From assembly GCA_011390435.1 (NCBI GenBank), contig JAABSK010000189.1, positions 1 to 5,502 of the forward strand: a stretch of DNA of 5,502 nt, given 5' to 3'. The translations under genes were made by a program, and so were the position numbers. This document shows positions 1-5,170 of this stretch, piece by piece. Source of the stretch: Desulfobacteraceae bacterium. Lineage in GTDB: Bacteria > Desulfobacterota > Desulfobacteria > Desulfobacterales > Desulfobacteraceae. The notes beneath the pieces are model-generated. The model was not told the origin of the DNA. It saw only the letters and a list, made by a program, of their open reading frames with translations, and ran no database searches. How positions within the stretch are numbered: the stretch's first letter is position 1; every line of letters starts with the position of its first letter.

Positions 1-121
1 GCTGGACCCACAGAGGAATGTCCGGAGTGTGGGCCAGAACAAGTTTCAGTGCCTCTGTGTGGTCACTCATGGGAAGACTTCCGATTAAAAGGGGGCGTGC
101 ATCTGCTTTAAAATTCGTCAT
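1..121 (-). CDS. N-terminal fragment of a MetE/uroporphyrinogen-decarboxylase-superfamily-like protein (runs off the left edge)
   Basis: The minus strand reads an open frame from ATG at 121 to the window edge, giving about 40 residues. It contains LLIGSLPMSDHTEAL followed by AHTPDIPLWVQ. A GSLP motif near the N-terminus, then a D-x-x-E-A-L helix and an 'IPLWVQLP'-like strand, resembles the start of cobalamin-independent methionine synthase (MetE C-terminal type) and UROD-like barrel proteins common in anaerobic Deltaproteobacteria. This is pattern recognition from a short fragment, so the substrate cannot be given. An AGGA at 134-137 lies about 12 nt upstream of the ATG. An internal ATG at 70 is possible but would remove the GSLP motif. 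The gene lies downstream of the acyl-CoA dehydrogenase on the same strand, but a terminator at 211-240 separates them, so it probably has its own promoter within 122-205. Confidence 0.5.
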   Translation of the reverse strand, partial: MTNFKADARPLLIGSLPMSDHTEALKLVLAHTPDIPLWVQ

Positions 122-202
122 ATTCAATCCATCCTGAAGGGTTTTTTATGGGTTACAATCAGACACACCATATCATGTTTGCCTGCAAATGAGAATAGAG
201 GG

Positions 203-240
203 AAATAAAAACGGGCTGCCCTGATATCAGGACAGCCCGT
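203..240 (-). terminator. Rho-independent terminator of the acyl-CoA dehydrogenase gene
   Basis: Bases 211-225 and 226-240 form a near-perfect inverted repeat (arm ACGGGCTGCCCTGAT). Read on the minus strand it is followed by a U-rich tract, the complement of 203-211. The one imperfect pair, 219 with 232, is C-A on the plus strand but G-U on the minus-strand RNA, so the minus-strand hairpin is fully paired. It begins 35 nt after the dehydrogenase stop codon. Two to four central bases would be unpaired in practice to form the loop. Confidence 0.88.
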
Positions 241-275
241 TTGAACAACACAACAAAAAAGTGCGGGGGAAAAAA

Positions 276-2090
276 TTAACCCGGGAACATGTCATCCTCG
301 ATTTCCACTGCAACACCACTGGTGTTCAGCAGGGCGTTGAAACGCCCCAGAGTGATCGGGGACAGGGTCTCAACATAAAACTGCAGAGATTTGATCATTC
401 CCTGATAAAAGGGGACATCTTTCTTTTTGGCTTTGTCCAGTTTCTGAGCAGCAAGGCTTGCTCTCCAGAGCAGCATCCATGCCATGACGGTATCGCCTGC
501 GGCATCCTGGAAGGGATGGGCATTGGCAAAAGCGTTCAGAACTTTGGGGCTCATGGCGGTCTGGCCCATGTGAAGCGCAACTTCTGCAAACCGGTTGATG
601 ACTTCTTCCACTTTTCCGGCAAGGGTGGCAATTTCAGGAAGCTCTTTTGCGGCGGCCACTGTTTTCTGCATTTCACCCAGAAGGTCCATGACAGGCTTGC
701 CTTTTTTCAGGCCCAGTTTTCTGCCCAGAAGGTCCATGGCCTGAATGCCGTTGGTTCCTTCATAGATCAGGGTGATGCGGCAGTCTCTGAGGAGCTGGGC
801 CATGGGATATTCTTCGATGAAGCCGTACCCGCCGTATACCTGCATGCCCTGGCTGCAGACCTCAAAAGACCGGTCTGTGACCCATCCTTTGGCAATGGGG
901 GTCAGCACTTCAACAAATCCGTCATAGCGCTCTCTTTCTTCAGGGGTGGGGGCATGTTTGGCCATATCCTGAGAATACATTGTGAAATACAGCAGGGAAC
1001 GCATGGCTTCCACATAGGTTTTCATCATCATCAGCTGACGTTTGACATCCGGATGCTTGTTGATGGTAACCGACTGGGGGTTTTCATCCATCATTTCCAG
1101 CAGGTTTTTGCCCTGTATCCTGTTTCTGGCATAATCCAGGGCATACATGTAGGCTGCAGATGCACAGGCAAATCCCTGGAATCCGACATTGATCCTGGCA
1201 GCGTTCATCATCAGGAACATGGCTTTCATGCCCTTGTTTTCTTCGCCCAGAAGGGTTCCGATGCAATTGCCTTTGGATCCCAGGGCCAAAGAGCAGGTGG
1301 AGTTGCCATGGATGCCCAGTTTATGCTCAATACCGGTGCAGACAACATCATTGGATTCTCCCAGAGAACCGTCTTTGTTGACCCGGATTTTGGGAACGAG
1401 GAACATGGAAATGCCTCTGGTGCCTTCGGGTGCGCCTTCGATTCGGGCTAGAACCGGATGGATGATGTTTTCGGCAAGGTCGTGTTCACCACCGGAAATG
1501 AAAATTTTCTCACCCACGATGGAGAAGGTGCCGTCATCATTTCTGATCGCTTTTGTGGTCAGTGCCCCGACATCAGATCCTGCACCAGGTTCGGTGAGCA
1601 GCATGGTACCGCACCATTTCCCGGTGTACAGGTTTTTCAGGTAAATATCCTTTTGTTCCTGGGTGCCGAAATGCTCCACCAGATGACCGCAGCCCTGGGT
1701 CAGGCCCGGATACATCATAAACGGAAAGTTGGCACCGCTGAAATATTCAATGCCGGCAGATGCAACGGTCATTGGCATGCCCTGACCCCCCCATTCCGGG
1801 GTTTCGGTTGTGGCCAGCCATTCGCCTTCATTGAAGATTTTAAACAGGCGTTTAAAGGATTCCGGCGTGGTGACCGTTCCGTTTTCAAGGGTGCATCCCT
1901 GTTCGTCACCTTCTTTGTTGGTGGGCAGAAGCTCTTTTACCGCAAAGTTTTTTGCTTCTGAAATCACAAGGTCGATGGTTTTTTTATTGAAGTCAGCAAA
2001 ATTTTCATGCAGTGCTGAAAGGCTTTGGGCGTCCAGTTGTTCATGCATTACAAATTCTACATCTCTTCGGTCGGTGATTACTTGTGTCAT
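276..2090 (-). CDS. Acyl-CoA dehydrogenase, long (about 600 aa) form with extra C-terminal domain
   Basis: This FAD flavoprotein family oxidises an acyl-CoA to the 2,3-enoyl-CoA and passes electrons to electron-transfer flavoprotein; it is cytoplasmic. At 604 residues it exceeds classical acyl-CoA dehydrogenases (about 380-400 aa) and fits the subgroup that includes 3-methylmercaptopropionyl-CoA dehydrogenase (DmdC). An N-terminal extension (about 1-40) precedes the helical domain. The flavin-contacting signature TEPGAGSDVG is at 166-175. The second signature runs from QGMQVYGGYGF (414-424) to YEGTNGIQA (443-451), and Glu444 aligns with the catalytic base of the family. A helical C-terminal domain (about 465-595) follows. 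The start is supported by a strong AGGAGGAGGA at 2101-2110 in complement, 10 nt from the ATG. A terminator follows directly, so the gene looks monocistronic. Acyl chain specificity cannot be read from the sequence: DmdC-like, straight-chain and branched-chain substrates are all possible. Confidence 0.95.
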   Translation of the reverse strand: MTQVITDRRDVEFVMHEQLDAQSLSALHENFADFNKKTIDLVISEAKNFAVKELLPTNKEGDEQGCTLENGTVTTPESFKRLFKIFNEGEWLATTETPEWGGQGMPMTVASAGIEYFSGANFPFMMYPGLTQGCGHLVEHFGTQEQKDIYLKNLYTGKWCGTMLLTEPGAGSDVGALTTKAIRNDDGTFSIVGEKIFISGGEHDLAENIIHPVLARIEGAPEGTRGISMFLVPKIRVNKDGSLGESNDVVCTGIEHKLGIHGNSTCSLALGSKGNCIGTLLGEENKGMKAMFLMMNAARINVGFQGFACASAAYMYALDYARNRIQGKNLLEMMDENPQSVTINKHPDVKRQLMMMKTYVEAMRSLLYFTMYSQDMAKHAPTPEERERYDGFVEVLTPIAKGWVTDRSFEVCSQGMQVYGGYGFIEEYPMAQLLRDCRITLIYEGTNGIQAMDLLGRKLGLKKGKPVMDLLGEMQKTVAAAKELPEIATLAGKVEEVINRFAEVALHMGQTAMSPKVLNAFANAHPFQDAAGDTVMAWMLLWRASLAAQKLDKAKKKDVPFYQGMIKSLQFYVETLSPITLGRFNALLNTSGVAVEIEDDMFPG

Positions 2091-2176
2091 TGTCTAAATA
2101 TCCTCCTCCTGCTGGTTGTATGACAAAAAAAATAATTTCGTGTTATGGGTATTTCGATGATAATGAATTTTCCCTC

Positions 2177-2204
2177 ATTAAAATATTGCCTGTAATATTG
2201 TCAT
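2177..2204 (-). promoter_or_regulatory. Candidate proximal sigma-70 promoter of the acyl-CoA dehydrogenase
   Basis: On the minus strand ATGACA (2204-2199, 5/6 to TTGACA) is followed after 16 bp by TTTAAT (2182-2177, 5/6 to TATAAT). This would start transcription near 2170 and give a leader of about 80 nt. An AATATT-GCCTGT-AATATT palindrome (2182-2199) fills the spacer. Copies of TCATTAAA at 2175-2182 and 2201-2208 overlap both promoter boxes. The region is AT-rich, so a chance match is quite possible. Confidence 0.35.
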
Positions 2205-2319
2205 TAAATCAAATGAATCTGATCGGATAAACATTTTTTTGATCAATAATAATAGAAAGTTAAGAAACATATCACCGGCATAAAATCAGTTGGGACTTTC
2301 CCCCTTCCCTTAAAACTTT

Positions 2320-2338
2320 AAAATGAATACTCATTCAT
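2320..2338. promoter_or_regulatory. FadR/TetR-family-like operator palindrome
   Basis: The core AATGA-ATAC-TCATT (2322-2335) sits in a stretch that fits the published Bacillus subtilis FadR (TetR-family fatty-acid-degradation repressor) consensus TGAATGAMTANTCATTCA at all but the first two positions when aligned to 2320-2337. A second symmetry, ATGAAT-ACTC-ATTCAT (2323-2338), overlaps it. Related TetR-family regulators of acyl-CoA metabolism use similar sites, and the site lies upstream of an acyl-CoA dehydrogenase gene. The match is seen in the sequence; the regulator is inferred and is not encoded in this window. Confidence 0.5.
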
Positions 2339-2362
2339 CTCATGGAATTGCATGAGTGTCAA
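2334..2362 (-). promoter_or_regulatory. Candidate distal promoter with perfect -35, overlapped by two palindromes
   Basis: A perfect TTGACA lies on the minus strand at 2362-2357. At 17-18 bp spacing the -10 would be GATGAA or ATGAAT, only 3/6 matches, which fall inside the FadR-like palindrome. The spacer is almost exactly an 18-bp palindrome, CTCATGGAATTGCATGAG (2339-2356, one mismatched pair). The arrangement suits a repressed promoter of the dehydrogenase with a leader of about 235 nt, but the weak -10 keeps this tentative. Confidence 0.25.
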
Positions 2363-2416
2363 TAATTATTTTTGGACATCTCAATAAAATGAAGGCAGTT
2401 AAGCAGTTGTTTTTGC

Positions 2417-2449
2417 CTGAAAAACCTTTGGTTTCAGATCTGTTTTTTT
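2417..2449 (+). other. Weak hairpin followed by a T-run in the azlC leader
   Basis: CTGAAAAACC (2417-2426) can pair with GGTTTCAG (2430-2437) around a TTT loop, with two bulged A residues. Five bases later there are seven T residues (2443-2449). This resembles a poor intrinsic terminator or attenuator upstream of azlC. The bulge, the low GC and the gap before the T-run argue against strong termination. Confidence 0.2.
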
Positions 2450-2528
2450 CTGTAGTTGATATTTGAATCAAATTTTAGTACTTGCACCCATTATTATAAT
2501 TTTACAAAGAGACAGGAAAAACGCTTTT

Positions 2529-3236
2529 ATGGCGGGGAAAAAACAGATACATGACGTGCTGCGGGCTGGAATTCCCATTGCCATCGGATATTTTCCGGCA
2601 GCAGTGGCCTTTGGCATTCTGGCCAAAAGCTGCGGGCTGTCGCTTTTGGAGAGCTTTTTATTTTCAGCAGTGGTGTTTGCCGGCGCCAGCCAGTTCATTG
2701 CCCTGAATCTGCTCATGGCCGGGACCGGACCGGTGGGGATTGTGCTGACCACGCTTCTGGTGAATTTCAGGCATTTTCTGATGAGTGCCTATCTGTCGAC
2801 CCGGCTGAAAAACGTTGCCGGAAAAGAGGTGTTTGTCATTGCTTTTGGGGTGACGGACGAGGTGTTTTCCGTCCTTTCCTTTACTCCGGGACACCTGTCC
2901 CGGTTTTTTGTGATCAGCCTTCAGATGTTTGCCTATGGGGCCTGGGTTTCCGGTTCAGTTGCGGGTTTTGTTCTGGGCGGGTTTTTGCCCCAGGTGCTGA
3001 CCCAGAGCATGGGGGTGGCCCTGTATGCCCTGCTTCTGGCGATTCTGCTGCCTGAAATTAAAAAATCCTATAAAGCATTTGTTCTCACGGCAGCCTCAGG
3101 GCTTTTGAACATGGCCCTGATTCAGACAAAGCTGCTACCTGCCGGCTGGACCATTATTGTCTGCATTCTGGTGATCGCATTGATCGGAGCGTTCTGGATG
3201 GCGGATCTGTTTCAGGAAGATGATGTTCATGGATAG
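2529..3236 (+). CDS. azlC: AzlC family branched-chain amino acid exporter, large subunit
   Basis: AzlC (235 aa here) is the large membrane subunit of a two-component exporter of branched-chain amino acids. Relatives are Bacillus AzlC, E. coli YgaZ and Corynebacterium BrnF. The sequence is strongly hydrophobic with several membrane segments. Family hallmarks are GIPIAIGYFPAAVAFGILA (14-32), FAGASQF (50-56), NFRHFLMS (79-86) and TDEVF (109-113). The frame is open from a TTG at 2463, but I chose ATG 2529. It has AGGA at 2514-2517 about 11 nt upstream, the TTG has no Shine-Dalgarno, and the family normally begins about 10-20 residues before the GIPIAIGY block. The 3' end overlaps azlD, implying coupled translation. 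Substrate assignment (Leu, Ile, Val or analogues) comes from the family, not from residues seen here. Confidence 0.93.
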   Translation: MAGKKQIHDVLRAGIPIAIGYFPAAVAFGILAKSCGLSLLESFLFSAVVFAGASQFIALNLLMAGTGPVGIVLTTLLVNFRHFLMSAYLSTRLKNVAGKEVFVIAFGVTDEVFSVLSFTPGHLSRFFVISLQMFAYGAWVSGSVAGFVLGGFLPQVLTQSMGVALYALLLAILLPEIKKSYKAFVLTAASGLLNMALIQTKLLPAGWTIIVCILVIALIGAFWMADLFQEDDVHG

Positions 3237-3534
3237 TCTGATTTATATCATTCTGGGGATGGGGGCGGTCACCTACCTGCCCCGGCTGGCCCCTTTTTTG
3301 ATGTTGAAAAACCGAAACATTCCCGGCAGGGTGGGGGCATTTTTAAAATGTATCCCTGTGGCTGCCATTGGGGCGCTGATTATCCCGAGCGGATTTCAGG
3401 CCACGCCGGATACGCCTCTGGCAGCGGTCTGCGGCATGCTGTTTACCCTGGTGTATGGATTGTGGCGGGGCGGGATTATCGTCCCGGTCCTGGGCGCAGT
3501 TCTGGTGACTTATCTGGTGATACTGGCAGGATAG
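3229..3534 (+). CDS. azlD: AzlD family branched-chain amino acid exporter, small subunit
   Basis: AzlD (E. coli YgaH, Corynebacterium BrnE) is the small membrane partner of AzlC, and both are needed for export. The product is about 101 residues with membrane segments near the N-terminus, middle and C-terminus. It shows the family pattern TYLPRLAPFLML early and FLKCIPVAAIGALIIP in the middle. Its start overlaps the end of azlC. ATGs occur at 3220, 3223 and 3229. The Shine-Dalgarno AGGAAG (3214-3219) abuts the first, is very close to the second and is 9 nt from the third, so 3229 is preferred and 3223 is possible. The stop codon at 3532-3534 is one base from the stop codon of the convergent pspC. 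No terminator is visible. Confidence 0.93.
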   Translation: MDSLIYIILGMGAVTYLPRLAPFLMLKNRNIPGRVGAFLKCIPVAAIGALIIPSGFQATPDTPLAAVCGMLFTLVYGLWRGGIIVPVLGAVLVTYLVILAG

Positions 3535-3535
3535 A

Positions 3536-3973
3536 TCAGCGCTGTCTCCAGTCAAACTCCCTGGATGTGACGGTATGCTCCATCCGCTGGATACGGCGTT
3601 CAATACTGTCGAATTTGCGTTTGATCCGCTGGATGGCTGACTGGCGCGACTGGGCATAGTTCTGGTAGAACTCCTGGTCTTTTTCATCCCGAAACGGAGA
3701 TACGGGTTCTGCGGTTAAGAGCAGTCCGGCCACAATATACATGACACCCACCGGCCAGAATCCAGTGAACAGGAACAGAACCACCACAATGAGTCTGACC
3801 CAGAATACATTGAAGTCAAAATGATCGGCCAGACCCCGGCAGACTCCCATGAACATGCCTTTTCGAGAACGGTAGATGCCCTGGCCTGCGGTCAGGGCTC
3901 TGAGCCGCTCTTTCAGGGAGGATCGGCGGCGGTATGGTCTTTGGCTGCGGCGATACTTTCGGTGTCCTCTCAT
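3536..3973 (-). CDS. pspC: Phage shock protein C (PspC-domain membrane sensor/regulator)
   Basis: PspC is an inner-membrane protein that, with PspB, senses membrane stress and recruits PspA, relieving inhibition of PspF. The product has 145 residues (E. coli PspC has 119). The PspC domain spans about 32-90: IYRSRKGMFMGVCRGLADHFDFNVFWVRL, then a hydrophobic membrane stretch (about 58-88). The C-terminal tail is predicted helical, and its end MEHTVTSREF (131-140) resembles the end of E. coli PspC (MERYVTSDTF), which supports orthology beyond the domain level. The first 25 residues are very basic, with 12 Arg/Lys, an extension relative to E. coli. The start is fixed by an ATGA overlap with pspB (3970-3973) and an AAGGA about 9 nt upstream; the next Met is residue 40, inside the domain. 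It is last in pspABC. Confidence 0.94.
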   Translation of the reverse strand: MRGHRKYRRSQRPYRRRSSLKERLRALTAGQGIYRSRKGMFMGVCRGLADHFDFNVFWVRLIVVVLFLFTGFWPVGVMYIVAGLLLTAEPVSPFRDEKDQEFYQNYAQSRQSAIQRIKRKFDSIERRIQRMEHTVTSREFDWRQR

Positions 3974-4224
3974 TGGGCGGTTTCCTTTTTCTTTCGTTCG
4001 ATTAAAATGGTTTCAAGGGCTTCCACCCGCTCTTCCATCTTTGACAGTCCATGGTAGATCTCCTGGATCATGCGGGTTTCCTCCGTCTGGGTGAGTTTTT
4101 CCTTTTTGGAGAACCCTCCGGTTCTGGCGGCCCGGATAATGGCGATGAGAACCAGTCCAAAGGTAACGATTAAAAGGATTCCTCCGCCAATGCTCAATGC
4201 TAAAATCGCTAAGCCTGTCATCAT
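3970..4224 (-). CDS. pspB: Phage shock protein B (PspB-like membrane protein)
   Basis: PspB partners PspC in sensing envelope stress. The protein has 84 residues (E. coli PspB has 74). One N-terminal membrane helix (about 4-30) is followed by a charged linker and an amphipathic helix. MEERVEALETIL (63-74) closely resembles the E. coli PspB segment MRERIQALESIL. The gene lies between pspA and pspC as in enterobacteria, 36 bp downstream of the pspA stop and overlapping pspC by 4 bp. Two adjacent ATGs (4224 and 4221) are possible; a GGAG in complement lies 7 nt before the first and 10 nt before the second. Identification rests on the C-terminal motif, the topology and gene order together, because the protein is short. 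Confidence 0.88.
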   Translation of the reverse strand: MMTGLAILALSIGGGILLIVTFGLVLIAIIRAARTGGFSKKEKLTQTEETRMIQEIYHGLSKMEERVEALETILIERKKKETAQ

Positions 4225-4260
4225 GTTGTCGCTCCGGTAGTTGTGTGTCTGAAGGATCGG

Positions 4261-4944
4261 TTATTCATGTCTAATATCATTGTTTTTCGAAGATTGTAAG
4301 GATTTTAACGCCTTGAGTTCAGCTTCAATATCTGCGTCCGCTTCCAGAAGATCAAATTCCTGCTCAAGGGTCTGGTGCCGTCCGAAATCCACCATGTCAG
4401 CCTCCGCTTCCATCTGCTCAATATGGCTTTCCATCTCTTCAAATTTGTGAAGGGTCTGCAGGCTGTCTGCCCGCTGGATATCCTGCTTTGCCCGTTTTTT
4501 GGTTTTTGCCCGGATGTGGCGCTGCACAAGGATGAGCTGTTTTTCTCTGGCAGACTTAAGCTTGTCTTCCAGCTCCTGGATATCGTTTTTGTATTGTTCG
4601 ATAATGGCTTCTAATTCAGTGGATTCAATATCAACCTGCTCGGCTTTTTGGGTGAACCGTCTTTTTTCCTGCAGCGCCTGCCGTGCCAGGTTGTCTTTTC
4701 CTCTTTCCACGGCCAGCCGTGCCTTGGCTTCCCAGAAGGCTTCCTTGTCCTTGATCTCGGTTAAAAACCGCTGAAGTTTTTTCTGGTTTGCAATGGTGCC
4801 GGCGCACGAGGACTTCAGCTCGATCAGGGTTTCTTCCATCTCCCGGATCATCAGCTTGATCAGTTTTTCCGGATCTTCTGCGTGGTCCAGCATGGCGCTG
4901 ATATTGGATGCAATAATGTCTTTAAAACGTGTGAAAATTCCCAT
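4261..4944 (-). CDS. pspA: Phage shock protein A (PspA/IM30 family)
   Basis: PspA is a peripheral inner-membrane protein of the ESCRT-III-like superfamily. It binds and inhibits PspF in unstressed cells, and oligomerises on damaged membrane to preserve the proton motive force. The 227-residue length matches E. coli PspA (222). The N-terminal amphipathic helix MGIFTRFKDIIASNISAML (1-19) is followed by the hallmark EDPEKLIKLMIREMEETL (23-40). Long charged coiled-coil segments run from about 25 to 185, including IEQMEAEADMVDFGRHQTLE (175-194), which parallels the E. coli [20 protein letters not shown]. The start is supported by AAGGAG (4957-4952 in complement) 7 nt from the ATG. It is the first gene of pspABC and is preceded by a sigma-54-type promoter. 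Confidence 0.97.
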   Translation of the reverse strand: MGIFTRFKDIIASNISAMLDHAEDPEKLIKLMIREMEETLIELKSSCAGTIANQKKLQRFLTEIKDKEAFWEAKARLAVERGKDNLARQALQEKRRFTQKAEQVDIESTELEAIIEQYKNDIQELEDKLKSAREKQLILVQRHIRAKTKKRAKQDIQRADSLQTLHKFEEMESHIEQMEAEADMVDFGRHQTLEQEFDLLEADADIEAELKALKSLQSSKNNDIRHE

Positions 4945-5012
4945 GTCATCTCTCCTTGAAAACGGGGTGTGTCAAAACGATCCTCTGGTTTTGTCTTCTG
5001 AAACTCTGTAGT

Positions 5013-5028
5013 AGCATTGATTGTGCCA
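5013..5028 (-). promoter_or_regulatory. Sigma-54 (RpoN) -24/-12 promoter of pspABC
   Basis: The minus strand reads TGGCACAATCAATGCT from 5028 to 5013. Against the sigma-54 consensus TGGCACG-N4-TTGCW it matches the whole TGGCAC, the TGC and the final W. The invariant GG and GC are at the required spacing. Transcription should start near 5003, giving a leader of about 58 nt before pspA. The divergent pspF, a sigma-54 activator, makes this functionally coherent. Confidence 0.88.
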
Positions 5029-5104
5029 GAAATGATATTTTTTTAAATTGGCTTTGAATTCAGATGGTTATTTGATTTGAATCCTGAACAAAGAGATGGT
5101 ATGC

Positions 5105-5134
5105 TTGCAGCGGATTGGTCTTTTTGACCATAAT
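5105..5134 (+). promoter_or_regulatory. Candidate sigma-70 promoter of pspF
   Basis: CATAAT (5129-5134) matches TATAAT at 5 of 6 positions. TTGCAG (5105-5110) is a weak -35 with an 18-bp spacer. Transcription would start near 5141 and give a leader of about 30 nt. The -10 overlaps the first enhancer-like repeat, as expected for negative autoregulation. The -35 is poor, so this is tentative. Confidence 0.3.
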
Positions 5135-5151
5135 GATGCTTTTTTAACCAT
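5121..5151. promoter_or_regulatory. Candidate PspF enhancer sites: two direct repeats phased 20 bp apart
   Basis: TTTTTGACCAT (5121-5131) and TTTTTAACCAT (5141-5151) are identical at 10 of 11 positions and start 20 bp apart, about two helical turns. The first copy also forms the inverted repeat TGGTC-TTTTT-GACCA (5116-5130). They lie roughly 118-148 bp upstream of the predicted pspA start, near the distance known for E. coli PspF sites. They also sit just before pspF, where bound PspF could repress itself. Confidence 0.5.
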
Positions 5152-5170
5152 TTCGCGGGAAGGGGATGCC

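Larger units (their letters stand above)
2091..2528. other. AT-rich divergent intergenic region between acyl-CoA dehydrogenase and azlC
   Basis: This stretch holds no convincing gene. It contains the dehydrogenase Shine-Dalgarno (2101-2110), two candidate minus-strand promoters (2177-2204 and about 2334-2362), a FadR-like palindrome (2320-2338), a second palindrome (2339-2356), and a weak hairpin with a T-run on the azlC side (2417-2449). The motif AATGAAT occurs three times (2162-2168, 2212-2218, 2322-2328). I did not find a good sigma-70 promoter for azlC. Confidence 0.7.

Noticed and set aside
178..189. Short palindrome TTTGC-CT-GCAAA upstream of the left-edge gene
   Set aside because: The arms are only 5 bp and there is no supporting context; it is expected by chance at this scale.
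261..1451. A long plus-strand open frame (396 codons) antisense to the acyl-CoA dehydrogenase
   Set aside because: It lies entirely opposite a well-conserved dehydrogenase frame, has no recognisable domain or good ribosome binding site, and is rich in His, Phe, Gly and Gln as expected for a codon-bias shadow.
2463..2528. Upstream extension of azlC from a TTG codon
   Set aside because: There is no Shine-Dalgarno before the TTG, and the added 22 residues fall outside the usual AzlC N-terminus. ATG 2529 has an AGGA at a workable distance.
4375..4774. Plus-strand open frames opposite pspA
   Set aside because: They are shadows of the pspA coiled-coil coding sequence with no independent support.
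5072..5077. Possible IHF site between the PspF sites and the sigma-54 promoter (AATCAA on the minus strand)
   Set aside because: The downstream TTR half of the IHF consensus is missing at the required spacing. DNA bending may be supplied by the AT-rich tract instead, but no site can be called.
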